DNA of 56,741 nt from Phycisphaerales bacterium (lineage in GTDB: Bacteria; Planctomycetota; Phycisphaerae; Phycisphaerales; SM1A02), in NCBI GenBank assembly GCA_009692015.1, contig SIAB01000002.1, positions 1-56,741 of the forward strand, in the 5' to 3' direction. Below are positions 18,110 to 32,938 of this stretch, piece after piece; within the stretch, counting starts at the first letter, position 1; every line of letters starts with the position of its first letter. Below the pieces are notes generated by a model. The model was given only the letters and a program-made list of their open reading frames with translations, was not told where the DNA came from and did not search any database. The translations under genes and the position numbers were made by a program.

Positions 18110-18871
18110 ATGACGCTTCGCGTTGTCATCATCGGAACGGGAAGCGCGCTCTCGACGCGCCACTTTGGATCGAGCGCGGTCATCGTGAGCGGGAGCTCGC
18201 CGATCCTCATCGATTGCCCCGACTCGGTGCTGCGAGCACTCGCGCAGGGATCGCAATCGTCTGGCGTCACGATCGATCCACTCTGCATCCAAGACATTCT
18301 GATCACCCACTTGCACGGCGACCATGCCAACGGACTTGAGGCGATGGGATGGCTTCATTGGATCGCCAGACAGGGAACACGCGCCGCGGATTCGCGAGGA
18401 GCGCCGCGAATCCACGCCATCGCCCCGGTCGCTGCGAGATTGTGGGAGAGGCTGGCGCCAGCGATGGATCAGAACGGAAGCGCGACGCTCGCGGATTACT
18501 TTTCAGTGAAGATCATCGATCCGAGCACACCCGCGATCGTGGCTGGACTGCAGGTCGAAGTGCGACCTGCCGAACACCTCATTCCAGGATGTGGCTTTCG
18601 AATCTCGCAAGGCGGTGCCACGCTGGGTTGGAGCGGTGACACGCGGTTCGATCCTGCTCATATCGATTGGCTTTCATCTGCCGACTTGATCGTGCACGAG
18701 ACGACCGAGTCTCGAGTTCATACCCCCATCGCCTGCTTGAACGCGCTTGCCCCGGCTCTGCGGCGCAAGATGCGGCTCATCCACATGGAAGATCTGTTCG
18801 ATCAGGCCGTGACCGACATCGCAGCGCTGCACGAGGGCGAAGTGCTCGAGGTTTCCGGCACCCCACGCTGA
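18110..18871 (+). CDS. metallo-beta-lactamase-fold hydrolase (RNase Z-like)
   Basis: THLHGDHANG, HLIPGCGFRI, GWSGDTRF, HETT. Confidence 0.88.
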   Translation: MTLRVVIIGTGSALSTRHFGSSAVIVSGSSPILIDCPDSVLRALAQGSQSSGVTIDPLCIQDILITHLHGDHANGLEAMGWLHWIARQGTRAADSRGAPRIHAIAPVAARLWERLAPAMDQNGSATLADYFSVKIIDPSTPAIVAGLQVEVRPAEHLIPGCGFRISQGGATLGWSGDTRFDPAHIDWLSSADLIVHETTESRVHTPIACLNALAPALRRKMRLIHMEDLFDQAVTDIAALHEGEVLEVSGTPR

Positions 18872-20001
18872 TCGAGCGGCTGATAGGTGAGACCGTGCGG
18901 TCCCCTGTAATCCGCATGCGGTCGAATCAACTTGTTCGCAGCGAGTTGTTCGATGCAGTGCCCGGTCCAACCAGCCATGCGGCTCGCGGCGAACATGCAG
19001 GTGAAGAGATCGAGATCGAGACCGAGCGCGTAGTAGGTGGTCGCGGAGTAGAAGTCGACATTGGGGAAAATCCCCTTCTCGACAATGTTGGGCTGGGCCA
19101 GCACGATTTCCTCGATGCGCCGCGTCATTTCGTAGAGTGGAAGATTGCCGGTGTCGGCCGCAACTTGCTTGGCAAATGTCTTGAGGTATGTCGCGCGGGG
19201 GTCGTACGCCTTGTAGACGCGGTGACCGAATCCCATAATCCGTTCCTTGCGAGCCAACTTGCTGGCGATGTATCCATCCACCTTCGAAATGTCGCCAATC
19301 TCAACCAGCATCTCCATCACTTCTTGATTGGCACCGCCGTGCAGCGGGCCCTTGAGTGTGCCCACGGCGGTCGTCGCGGCGGAGTACATGTCGCTCTGCG
19401 TGGAGATCGTCACCCGCGCGGCGAAGGTCGAGGCATTGAGACCATGATCGGCGTGCAGAACAAGGCAGACATCGAGCGCGCGGGCCATCGGCGCAGTCGG
19501 CTTGGCACCCGTCAACATCCAGAGAAAGTTTGCGGCCAGCGAGAGCGAACAATCGGGTTCGATGAAGGACTTCCCCTTGCGGTATCGATCAAAGAGGGCC
19601 ACCAGTGTCGCTGTCTTGGCGACCAAACGAATCGACTTGCGCTCGTTGGCGGCCAGCGATGGGTCATCGGCTTCTGTGTCGAAGTGGGCGAGGGCGGAGA
19701 CCAGCGTGCGCAGTGCATCCATCGGCGCAGCCGTGCGGGGAATGGCACGAACGACATCCAGCAGGCGACGGTCCACGCAATACTCGCTCTGCAGTTGTCT
19801 GGTGAATGCCGAGAGTTCCTGCGCCGTCGGCAGATGGCCATGCCACAAGAGCCATGTTGTTTCTTCGAAGGTCGAATAGCGAGCGAGTGAATCGATGTCG
19901 TATCCGACATACTCGAGCACGCCCTTCACGCCATCGATGAACGAGAGCGTGGTCTCTGCTGCGATTGTGTTCCCGAGACCTTTGTCAACAATAAGTGGCA
20001 T
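18802..20001 (-). CDS. gltA: citrate synthase
   Basis: LHADHGLNASTFAARV, GPLHGGANQEVMEML, GFGHRVYKAYDPRA, NVDFYSA. Confidence 0.95.
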   Translation of the reverse strand: MPLIVDKGLGNTIAAETTLSFIDGVKGVLEYVGYDIDSLARYSTFEETTWLLWHGHLPTAQELSAFTRQLQSEYCVDRRLLDVVRAIPRTAAPMDALRTLVSALAHFDTEADDPSLAANERKSIRLVAKTATLVALFDRYRKGKSFIEPDCSLSLAANFLWMLTGAKPTAPMARALDVCLVLHADHGLNASTFAARVTISTQSDMYSAATTAVGTLKGPLHGGANQEVMEMLVEIGDISKVDGYIASKLARKERIMGFGHRVYKAYDPRATYLKTFAKQVAADTGNLPLYEMTRRIEEIVLAQPNIVEKGIFPNVDFYSATTYYALGLDLDLFTCMFAASRMAGWTGHCIEQLAANKLIRPHADYRGPHGLTYQPLDQRGVPETSSTSPSCSAAMSVTA

Positions 20002-20009
20002 AAAACTCC

Positions 20010-20016
20010 TATCCTA
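20010..20016. promoter_or_regulatory. overlapping divergent -10-like elements (TATCCT on +, TAGGAT on -)
   Basis: 25-bp intergenic between gltA (-) and rhomboid (+); spacing to starts 11 and 9 nt. Confidence 0.4.
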
Positions 20017-20026
20017 GGGGTGCAAG

Positions 20027-21154
20027 ATGCTACCGCTTGGAACCGATCGAGTCACGAAAAAAACTCCGATTACAACGATTGCGATCGTCGCTCTCAACAT
20101 TGTTGTCTTCTTGTTTGTCTCGCTGGGTCTTCAACGCGATTCTGCGGCGGCAGAGGCGGTGTTGGGTCTGGGAGTCTTTCACCCGGGGATGATGACCGTG
20201 CTCACCCATCCGTGGACGCTCGTGACCTATGCATTTCTTCATGATTCCACGGGATTGAGCCATGTGGCGTTCAACATGCTCTTCCTCTGGATCTTCGGCA
20301 CGGCGGTTGAGGACCGCCTCGGTTCGATCGGTTTCGCCCTCTTCTATCTCGCCGCAGCCATCGTGGCGGCCCTCGGTCAGTGGATCATCGATCCTGCGCC
20401 CATGATTGGTGCCAGCGGAGCGGTCGCGGCGTCGACCGGGGCGTTTGCCGCACTCTGCCCAAGGGCTCGCGTGCGCGTTCTCTTCTTCTTCAGCATCATC
20501 GAGATTCCCGGAATTGTCCTGGTGATCATCTTTGCCGGGATCGATCTCATTGGGCAGATTGGCTCAAAGGTCTCCGAGATCGGCGGGATCGCCTACAGCG
20601 CGCACCTCTTTGGGTATCTCTTTGGGATCTCGACCATGGTTGCGCTCTTGGGACTGCGCGTGCTGCCGCGCACCGAATTCGACCTCTTCTTCTTGATGAA
20701 GCAGTGGAACCGCAGGCGGGCGATGCGCGCGGCGATGAGCCAGAGCAGTCCGTGGAGGAAGGATGCCTCGCGCGTCGCGGTCGATCCAGCGGTCGGATCC
20801 GCGCCCACGGGACCGACGAAACCCGCATCGGGCGAAGATCAGTCCACGCCGCGACCACTCAGCGAGAGCGATGCCAAACGCGCGCTCGATGATGCAACCG
20901 GTCGCTGGTCGCGCGGCGATGCCCGCGGCGCCGCATCGGCATGGGAGCGATTCGCAGCGCGCTGTCCAACACACTCCGAAGCCTGCGGCGCGCTCCTCCT
21001 CGCAGCGGTGACCCACGCCCGAAAACTGAACGCGCCGGCGCGCGCGCGCGAGATTCTGCAGGTACTGGCGACGCGCCAGCCCGCACCGAGCGCGGATGTG
21101 TTGGAGCAGGTGAAGACGCTCTTGAGCGAACTCGACGGGACAAGTTTGGCGTGA
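20027..21154 (+). CDS. rhomboid family intramembrane serine protease
   Basis: SHVAFNMLFLWIFG, GASGAVAASTGAF catalytic Ser motif, SAHLFGYLFG catalytic His motif. Confidence 0.9.
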   Translation: MLPLGTDRVTKKTPITTIAIVALNIVVFLFVSLGLQRDSAAAEAVLGLGVFHPGMMTVLTHPWTLVTYAFLHDSTGLSHVAFNMLFLWIFGTAVEDRLGSIGFALFYLAAAIVAALGQWIIDPAPMIGASGAVAASTGAFAALCPRARVRVLFFFSIIEIPGIVLVIIFAGIDLIGQIGSKVSEIGGIAYSAHLFGYLFGISTMVALLGLRVLPRTEFDLFFLMKQWNRRRAMRAAMSQSSPWRKDASRVAVDPAVGSAPTGPTKPASGEDQSTPRPLSESDAKRALDDATGRWSRGDARGAASAWERFAARCPTHSEACGALLLAAVTHARKLNAPARAREILQVLATRQPAPSADVLEQVKTLLSELDGTSLA

Positions 21155-21789
21155 CTTTCCTCGTGAAAATCTGCGGTATTCGCGAGTGCGAGATGGCGCG
21201 GGTCTGCGTCGAAGCGGGAGCGACTGCGGTCGGGGTGGTGTTGTCGCCGGGCAGCCCGCGCACGACGACCCTGGCGACCGCGCTGGAAATCCAGTCGACG
21301 CTCCCGGGTGGCGTTGCGTGCATCGCGGTGGTTCGCGATGTCTCGCTGGGCGATCCAAGCCTGGCAATGTGGACCGGCAGCATTCAGTTTCATGGCAGGG
21401 AGAATGCGTTGCAGATTGCTCAGATTGTGGGGGCGAATCCGCAGCGCGCAGCGCAGCGATCGATCATCAAGGCAGTCTCTGGGAGCCCCTCCGAGATACT
21501 CGCCTGGGACTTCGATCCAACGATCGATGCCATCCTGGTCGATGGCCAAGCGCCAGGCAGCGGCACAGCACACGACGATGCGTGGCTTCACATTCTTGCG
21601 ACGCTCCGTCCGCGCATGCAGAAGCCGCTCATTCTTGCGGGAGGACTCACCCCCGAGAGCGTCGCGCGCGCGATCGAGATCGTCCGTCCGAGCGGTGTTG
21701 ATGTCTCAAGCGGCGTTGAGAGCGCGCGCGGCGTCAAGGACGCCGGGCTTGTCCGGGCATTCGTGACCGCGGCTCTTGACGCCCACGCT

Positions 21790-21813
<24 letters not shown>
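21151..21813 (+). CDS. trpF: phosphoribosylanthranilate isomerase
   Basis: VKICGIR, GVVLSPGSPR, QFHG, LILAGGLTPESV, GVDVSSGVE; GTG start overlapping the upstream stop. Confidence 0.9.
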
Positions 21814-26159
<4,346 letters not shown>

Positions 26160-26163
<4 letters not shown>

Positions 26164-28568
26164 GGTGTCACCGGTTCCTTGGCTTGGGCGAGACGCGCCG
26201 TTGCCGCCGCGCGCACGCGTTCGCCGGTGCGACGGATGAGCAGGGGCTTCACAGAAAAAGCGTAGATCATTCCCAGCACGGCGATGATGCATCCGGCGAG
26301 TTGCGTCACCACGCCGTTACTGTTGCCGACGCCCAGCACGGTGTAGTTCAAGCCCATCGAACCGCGGTCCTGCGCCGAGGGTTGTTCTGGTGGATCCCAC
26401 TGCGCCTGGAAGTACCAGAGCCCCTTGTGTTCGATCGGACTATTGACGCTCACGGGGGTTGGCGGACCCCACGATCCATCCGCGTCGCCGAGCCCGAGTT
26501 CACGAAATCGAACCAGACTCTTGTAGTCGCGAATCGTGCCACCCTCGCCGGTGTATCCACCCTCGTAGCTGGTGAGCACAAACTCTTCGAGGGCCACCTC
26601 GGTGTGGAGCGAACGGCGTTGCCGAGAAAACAGCAGTTCAATCTGGCGACCATCCGCGAGCGTCACAGCGACAGGGTGATAGGGGTGACGGCGAAGTGCG
26701 AAGCGAACATCATCGACCGCGTAGGGGCTGAACTCCATCCACTGCGTCGTCGCTCCTGGAACGACGACTTGCACCTGGGCAAAAAGCTCGCGCGCGTCGC
26801 GGATGCGCTGTTCTTCGGGCACAATCATCGGACGTGTTTCCACCACGGCGCGGGGCACAAACGATGTGACGGTGAGCGAGAGTCCAGCAGGCAGCTCGAT
26901 CGGCTGATCCACGACCACGGGCTGAACCGTTGCCTGCTTGTCTCCGATTGCAGTGATCAACCGCAGTTGTTCCTCGGCCGGTCCGACGGCGAGTGTCAGG
27001 ATCGCGCGTCCCCCACCGGGTTGATACTCCATCTGCACCGATGGATCCGGAGGAATCGGCGACCCATGGCTACCTGCATCTTGTGGCACATCCCGGGTGA
27101 GCGAAGGATCGTCAAAGACCCATCGACGAATTGTTGTTGTCGGCGTCTTGATGTCAACGATGAGCACACTTGCCGTGCGGGCGCCAATCGGCAAGTCATC
27201 CTGGGCAGCGATCACGCGAAATCCATACCCCGAGTCAGCCGCGCCGACGGGAAGAAACGAATTGACCCCCCCGCCCTCTGGAACTCGCACCCGCTCGACC
27301 AGATCTATTCCAGCGGCTGGGATCACGAAATGAACCTGCGCGGCGCCCTGCAACTTCGCCAACTGCTCCTCGCTGGTCACGGCAACCATGCGAATCAGCC
27401 CAGCATCACCGCTGGATCGTTCAGGATCGAATGCCCGCAAGTGATACGAGGTTTGCGCCCCCTCACTTCCGCGCACTTCAATCGACGCGAAGGGATTGAA
27501 TGGGGCCTGCGCGCCGCCCACCGTCAACCGCGACTTTGTCTGTGCGTAGCGCAGGTATCCGTTCACTGAAAATGTCACATCGGGGCAGGGATCATTTGCC
27601 TCGGTCGCAGGAACAGAAACATGAATCGGATCGATGGGCAGACTCTGCAGGCTGGGCGACTCAAACACATCGCTGTGCGATCCAATGCAATCGTTGTAGA
27701 GAGGAACACCGACAACCTTGCGCTCAACCCACACCGATGATCCCCTGGGACGAACATAGAGCGCCCAGGCCTTGGCAAGATCGTTGCGAAGATAAAAGTA
27801 TCGCTGCCCCTCGTACTCAAGCGACGCGATCAGACGCGGCTCGACCAGCGCGCTCCCCGTTTCCTTGATCGCCCGCTTCATCGGCTGGGCTGGATCCTTG
27901 GTGAAGATGATGTCTTCGGTGTACTCGGGATGATTGGCGATCATCTGGCGCATGAAACGCTTCGCCCCGCTGGTCACCAGCAACTTCACGCTGTAGGCAC
28001 GCGAACCGGCATCACTCCCCGATCGCAATTCCCAGGCGGGATCAATTTCGGCGACTTCGACCGTCACGGCGCTGGCACCCGATCCAATCGTTGCCGATCC
28101 CCCGAGCGCCGCGAGCAACTCAATCCGCTCGCTGCTTCCTTCGAGGGCCAGCACAACCTTGCGACGGGCGACTGGTGCATCACCCTCCACCTTGCTCTGA
28201 AAGTAAATGAAGCTGCCAACGATAAGCACGATCACGCCGGTATGGATCGTCCAAACACCGAGATTCACGACGCGCAGTGGGATGCGCCGCAGGGTGGTGA
28301 CGATGAGTGTCAAGGCGATGAGCCCGACGAGTGTGGTAAATGGCCACCAGTGAAACCACTCAAACTCGGTCATTTCAAAGGCGCGCCACTGGCGCATTTG
28401 CTGATGCACCCAGGCGTCGGGATGGAAGAGATTCGGATGCACCGGATAAAGGATCCCAGCGCTGCCAACCGACATATAGATGAAGAGCAGGACCAGAAGC
28501 ACGATGCCAAAGCGCACCGCACTGAACAGGTCATACACCGCTCGGCCAAGTGAAATCAACAGCGTCAT
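26160..28568 (-). CDS. ResB-like cytochrome c biogenesis protein (System II)
   Basis: N-terminal TM pairs (LFSAVRFGIVLLVLLFIYMSVGSAGILYP), large periplasmic domain, C-terminal TM; operonic with CcsA-like. Confidence 0.82.
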
Positions 28569-28613
28569 CGCCTCGTCATCCTAGGGTCATTTGATTCTGT
28601 AGGATGCGTTGCT

Positions 28614-29351
28614 ATGCCAAACATCGCTCTCAACAACCGCCGCCGACTCTTCGCAGGAACCGCACTCTTTTTCAGCGCACTCTTGGTAGCCATCTCGGTG
28701 CCACTCTTCGCCCACGAGAGTGCTAAGCAAGAGAGCGCCAAGCCCGCCGCGCCGGTTGCAGCGGCGCCATGCGCAGCGCCTGTCTTTGTGGCGATGACAA
28801 CCACCAAGGGAACGCTTTATCTCGAACTCAATGCCGAGAAGGCCCCGATCACGGTTGCCAACTTTGTGGCCTACGCCAAGGATGGTTACTACAACGGCAC
28901 CATCTTTCACCGCGTCATCAAATCGTTCATGATCCAAGGCGGCGGTCATACCGCTGACATGGCGGAAAAGACCCACAAAGCACCGATCAAGAATGAATGG
29001 ACCAATTGTCTCACCAATGACCGTGGCGCGATTGCCATGGCTCGCACGAATGAACCGGACAGCGCGGCTGCGCAGTTCTTCATCAATACCGTCGACAACA
29101 AGATGCTCGATGTGCCGCGCGGTGGCGCGGCCTACGCGGTGTTCGGAAAGGTCGTCACGGGGATGGATGTGGTCGACGCGATTGCCGCCGTTGCGGTCGG
29201 ACAGTCCAAGGGCATGGGTGATGTTCCAAAGGAAACCATCACCATCACCAAGGTTGAGGTCCTTTCTGGACCACCAGCTGCGGACGCACCCACACTGCTC
29301 GTTCCAGCAGCACCTGCGGTTCCTGCGCCCGCAACAAGCCCCACACCGTAA
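28614..29351 (+). CDS. exported cyclophilin-type peptidyl-prolyl isomerase
   Basis: TTKGTLYLELNAEKAPITVANFV, YYNGTIFHRVIKSFMIQGGG, NDRGAIAMART, SAAAQFFINTVDN. Confidence 0.93.
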   Translation: MPNIALNNRRRLFAGTALFFSALLVAISVPLFAHESAKQESAKPAAPVAAAPCAAPVFVAMTTTKGTLYLELNAEKAPITVANFVAYAKDGYYNGTIFHRVIKSFMIQGGGHTADMAEKTHKAPIKNEWTNCLTNDRGAIAMARTNEPDSAAAQFFINTVDNKMLDVPRGGAAYAVFGKVVTGMDVVDAIAAVAVGQSKGMGDVPKETITITKVEVLSGPPAADAPTLLVPAAPAVPAPATSPTP

Positions 29352-30916
29352 TGGTCGCGGTGACTTCACTGCATCCGCTCTTGCATCGCTTGGGGATCGC
29401 GACGCACCCGCTGGTGACCGCTCCCGACGCTGCGAACAAGTCGCTCCTGGCATCGATCAATCCTGCCACGGGCGCAGCGATTGCCGCCGTGCGCCTGCAG
29501 TCGACGCAAGACTTGGACGCGACGATCGCCAGGTCATCTGCGGTCTTCGCCCACTGGCGCAACCTTCCCGCTCCACAACGCGGCGAAATCGTGCGCCGAA
29601 TTGGCAACGAGTTTCGGGTGCTGAAGGAACCGCTCGGCGAACTCGTCTCGCTTGAGATGGGAAAGATCCGGACCGAGGGACTCGGCGAAGTGCAGGAAGC
29701 GGTCGACATCGCCGACTTTGCGGTGGGTCTCTCTCGGCAACTCTACGGAAATGCGATGCACTCGGAGCGCAGCCGACATCGGATGTATGAGCAGTGGCAT
29801 CCACTGGGTCCAATTGGAATCATTTCTGCCTTCAACTTCCCCTGCGCTGTCTGGGCCTGGAATGCATTTGTGGCCGCCGCCTGCGGCGATACTTGCTTGT
29901 GGAAGCCGAGCCTGATGACTCCCCTCGTGGCAATCGCCTCAAACGAGGTCGCTCGACGGGTGATGCGCGAACAGGATCTCTTTCGACCCACGGGTCTCGA
30001 CCCGGCGGATGTTTTCACACTCATCATCGGCTCGGACGACCAAGTCGGTGAGCCGCTGCTGGCAGATCGGCGCATCCCACTGGTCAGCGCCACAGGATCG
30101 TGCCGCATGGGCCGCCGCGTCGCCCAAGTTGTCGGCGCCCGACTAGGGCGAACCCTGCTCGAACTCGGCGGCAACAATGCGATCATCGTGCACGGCGATG
30201 CAGATCTCGATCTTGTCACCCGCGCCGTTCTCTTTGGCGCTGTGGGAACCGCCGGACAACGATGCACGAGCACCCGTCGACTGCTCGTCCACGAAACCAT
30301 CGTGGATCAGGTGATTGCCCGACTCGCCAAGGCCTATCAGTCGATTCCGATCGGTGATCCGCTCGAGGCGAAGACTCTGATGGGACCGCTCATCGACGCG
30401 CGATCCGTCGCGGCTATGCGCACCGCGATCGAGCAGGCGGTGGCCCAGGGTTGCACGGTGATCTGCGGTGGCACGGCTGGCATCGATCGCCAAGCACAGC
30501 GATCGGGATTCTTTGTAGAGCCCACGATTCTGCGGGTTCCAAAGGGTCAGGTTCCGGCGATCACCCGCGAGGAAACCTTTGCGCCGATCCTGTATGTCTT
30601 CTCCGTGCGCTCGCTCGACGACGCCTTGCAGATTCAGAATGGAGTCGACCAAGGACTCTCAAGCGCCATCTTCACCGACAGTGTGCGATCCGCCGAGCAG
30701 TTCCTTTCGGCATCGGGCAGCGACTGCGGTATTGCGAATGTCAACATCGGCACAAGCGGAGCCGAAATCGGCGGAGCCTTCGGCGGCGAGAAGGACACTG
30801 GAGGCGGACGCGAATCTGGCTCGGACTCCTGGAAGGCATACATGCGTCGACAAACTTGCACGATCAACTGGGGTGGCGAACTGCCACTCGCTCAAGGCAT
30901 CCGCTTCGGAGACTGA
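29351..30916 (+). CDS. aldehyde dehydrogenase, ALDH7/alpha-aminoadipic-semialdehyde-DH-like
   Basis: [48 protein letters not shown]-term. Confidence 0.88.
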   Translation: MVAVTSLHPLLHRLGIATHPLVTAPDAANKSLLASINPATGAAIAAVRLQSTQDLDATIARSSAVFAHWRNLPAPQRGEIVRRIGNEFRVLKEPLGELVSLEMGKIRTEGLGEVQEAVDIADFAVGLSRQLYGNAMHSERSRHRMYEQWHPLGPIGIISAFNFPCAVWAWNAFVAAACGDTCLWKPSLMTPLVAIASNEVARRVMREQDLFRPTGLDPADVFTLIIGSDDQVGEPLLADRRIPLVSATGSCRMGRRVAQVVGARLGRTLLELGGNNAIIVHGDADLDLVTRAVLFGAVGTAGQRCTSTRRLLVHETIVDQVIARLAKAYQSIPIGDPLEAKTLMGPLIDARSVAAMRTAIEQAVAQGCTVICGGTAGIDRQAQRSGFFVEPTILRVPKGQVPAITREETFAPILYVFSVRSLDDALQIQNGVDQGLSSAIFTDSVRSAEQFLSASGSDCGIANVNIGTSGAEIGGAFGGEKDTGGGRESGSDSWKAYMRRQTCTINWGGELPLAQGIRFGD

Positions 30917-30917
30917 G

Positions 30918-31580
30918 ATGCCACTCGACCGCGACCAACTCGCCAAACGGGCTGCACAAGAATTGCGCGATGGTTTTTATGTCAACCTTGGCATCGGCAT
31001 CCCAACACTCGTGGCAAACTACGTGCCCGATGGCATGACCGTCTGGTTGCAATCCGAAAATGGATTGCTCGGAATGGGTGCATTCCCGACCGAAGAGGCG
31101 GTCGATGCCGACCTCATCAATGCCGGGAAGCAGACGGTCACGGGTGTGCCCGGGCACTCATTCTTTTCGAGCGCCGACAGTTTCGGCATGATTCGCGGCG
31201 GTCACATCGACCTGGCAATTCTGGGGGCGATGGAAGTTTCGCAAGAGGGCGACCTCGCCAATTGGATGATTCCCGGAAAGCTCATCAAGGGAATGGGTGG
31301 AGCGATGGACTTGGTCGCCGGAGTCAAACGCCGCGTGATCGTCATGGAGCATTCCAACAAGAAGGGTGCGTCCAAGGTGATTCCAGAGTGCACCCTGCCA
31401 CTGACCGGCAAGCGATGCGTCGATATGCTCATCACCGATCTCTGTGTCATGCAAATGGATACCCAGACCCGACATTTCGTGCTGACCGAAATCGCGCCGG
31501 GCATTTCAGTCGATGAGATCCGCGCCCGAACGACCGCCGCGTTTGCGGTGGCACCAGTCGTGACTGTGATCGAGACCTGA
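30918..31580 (+). CDS. scoB: 3-oxoacid CoA-transferase subunit B
   Basis: [59 protein letters not shown]. Confidence 0.92.
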   Translation: MPLDRDQLAKRAAQELRDGFYVNLGIGIPTLVANYVPDGMTVWLQSENGLLGMGAFPTEEAVDADLINAGKQTVTGVPGHSFFSSADSFGMIRGGHIDLAILGAMEVSQEGDLANWMIPGKLIKGMGGAMDLVAGVKRRVIVMEHSNKKGASKVIPECTLPLTGKRCVDMLITDLCVMQMDTQTRHFVLTEIAPGISVDEIRARTTAAFAVAPVVTVIET

Positions 31581-31581
31581 G

Positions 31582-32916
31582 ATGATCGCAGTCGCAGCCA
31601 TCTGCATCGCGCTGGCATCCGCTCAATCGATCGACCTCTTCAACGGCAAAGATCTTTCTGGATGGGTGAATGTCAATTGCGAGGCGAGCACCTGGACCGT
31701 GCATCCCGGCGACCCAAGCGATCCCACGCCATTCATCCTCTGCTCGGGCGTGCCCACCGGAGTTCTGCGCACGGCGCAGATGTACGAGAACTTCACCCTC
31801 GACCTCGATTGGATGCACCAAGAAGAGCCTGGAAATGCGGGGCTTTTCATCTGGAGCGATGGGCTGCCAGCCAAGGGGGTTCCCTTCACTCGATCGGTGG
31901 AAGTTCAAATCATGCTCACCCCCGATGTCAGCAATGAGCAGGGACAACTGCTCTACACCGGTCAAGGAGACATCTTTCCGATTCATGGTGCGGTGATGAC
32001 CCCGGCGCGGCCCCATCCCGCGGGCTGGAGTCGCTGCCTGCCCTCGGCGCGAATGACCAAGGGCAAGGGTCAGTGGAATCATTACCGGGTCACTGCGAAC
32101 CAGGGCAGCATCACCCTGGCGGTGAATGGAACCGAAGTCTCAAGTGGCACAAACATTACTCCGCGCAAGGGATTCATCTGTCTCGAGAGTGAAGGAACGC
32201 CGATTCGTTTTCGAAACATCCGCCTGACCCCACTGCCCGACTCGAAACCCTCCATCGCGGCGGGTCAGTGCGCCAGGGCAGATGAGGGATTCACATCACT
32301 GCTGACGGCCGGACTCCCCCAGTGGCAGGATTCGCCTGAGAATCAAGGCCACTGGACGCTCGAGGAGGGCGTCCTGTCGTACGACGGAAAGGGAGGCGAT
32401 CTGTGGAGCAAGGCATCCTTTGCGAACTTCGAACTCATCGCGGATTGGAAGTGGGTTGGGGAGTCCCAAGGCAAGTTCACCCGACCCCAACTCGGGCCCG
32501 ACGGCCGCGATGCGAAGGATGCGAGTGGCGCAACCATCACCGCCGAAATCGACGAGTGGGACAGCGGGATTTTTCTGCGCGGCAACTCGAAGAGTCAGAT
32601 CAACATCTGGAACTGGCCCGTCGGAAGTGGCGAAGTCTGGGGATACCGCACCGACGAGTCGATGACTGCCGAGGTTCGCGCCGCATGCACGCCACGCGTT
32701 CGCGCCGACGCGCCAATCGGATCGTGGAATCGATTTCGAATTGAAATGGATGGCGAAACACTGGCGGTTGAACTCAACAATCAATCGGTGATCGGGCGCG
32801 CCCTGCTTCCCGGAGTTCCCGCGTCAGGCACGCTCGCGCTGCAGACCCACGGCTCTGCGATCGCCTTCACAAACATTTTCATCCGACCGATCGAAGTAAA
32901 CAGACCGAACAAATAG
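31582..32916 (+). CDS. protein with two DUF1080 (3-keto-disaccharide hydrolase) domains
   Basis: SIDLFNGKDLSGWVNV...; second copy FTSLLTAGLPQWQDS...WTLEEGVLSYDGKGGDLWSKASFANFEL. Confidence 0.85.
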   Translation: MIAVAAICIALASAQSIDLFNGKDLSGWVNVNCEASTWTVHPGDPSDPTPFILCSGVPTGVLRTAQMYENFTLDLDWMHQEEPGNAGLFIWSDGLPAKGVPFTRSVEVQIMLTPDVSNEQGQLLYTGQGDIFPIHGAVMTPARPHPAGWSRCLPSARMTKGKGQWNHYRVTANQGSITLAVNGTEVSSGTNITPRKGFICLESEGTPIRFRNIRLTPLPDSKPSIAAGQCARADEGFTSLLTAGLPQWQDSPENQGHWTLEEGVLSYDGKGGDLWSKASFANFELIADWKWVGESQGKFTRPQLGPDGRDAKDASGATITAEIDEWDSGIFLRGNSKSQINIWNWPVGSGEVWGYRTDESMTAEVRAACTPRVRADAPIGSWNRFRIEMDGETLAVELNNQSVIGRALLPGVPASGTLALQTHGSAIAFTNIFIRPIEVNRPNK

Positions 32917-32938
32917 GCGCCGCCCTGCTGCGCCTATT
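32912..32938. terminator. bidirectional hairpin AATAGGCGC/GCGCCTATT between convergent genes
   Basis: 9-bp perfect stem, 9-nt loop, in the convergent junction. Confidence 0.6.

Noticed and set aside
26184-27569. 461-aa plus-strand ORF antisense to ResB-like gene
   Set aside because: Low-information Arg/His-rich translation typical of antisense frames in GC-rich genomes.
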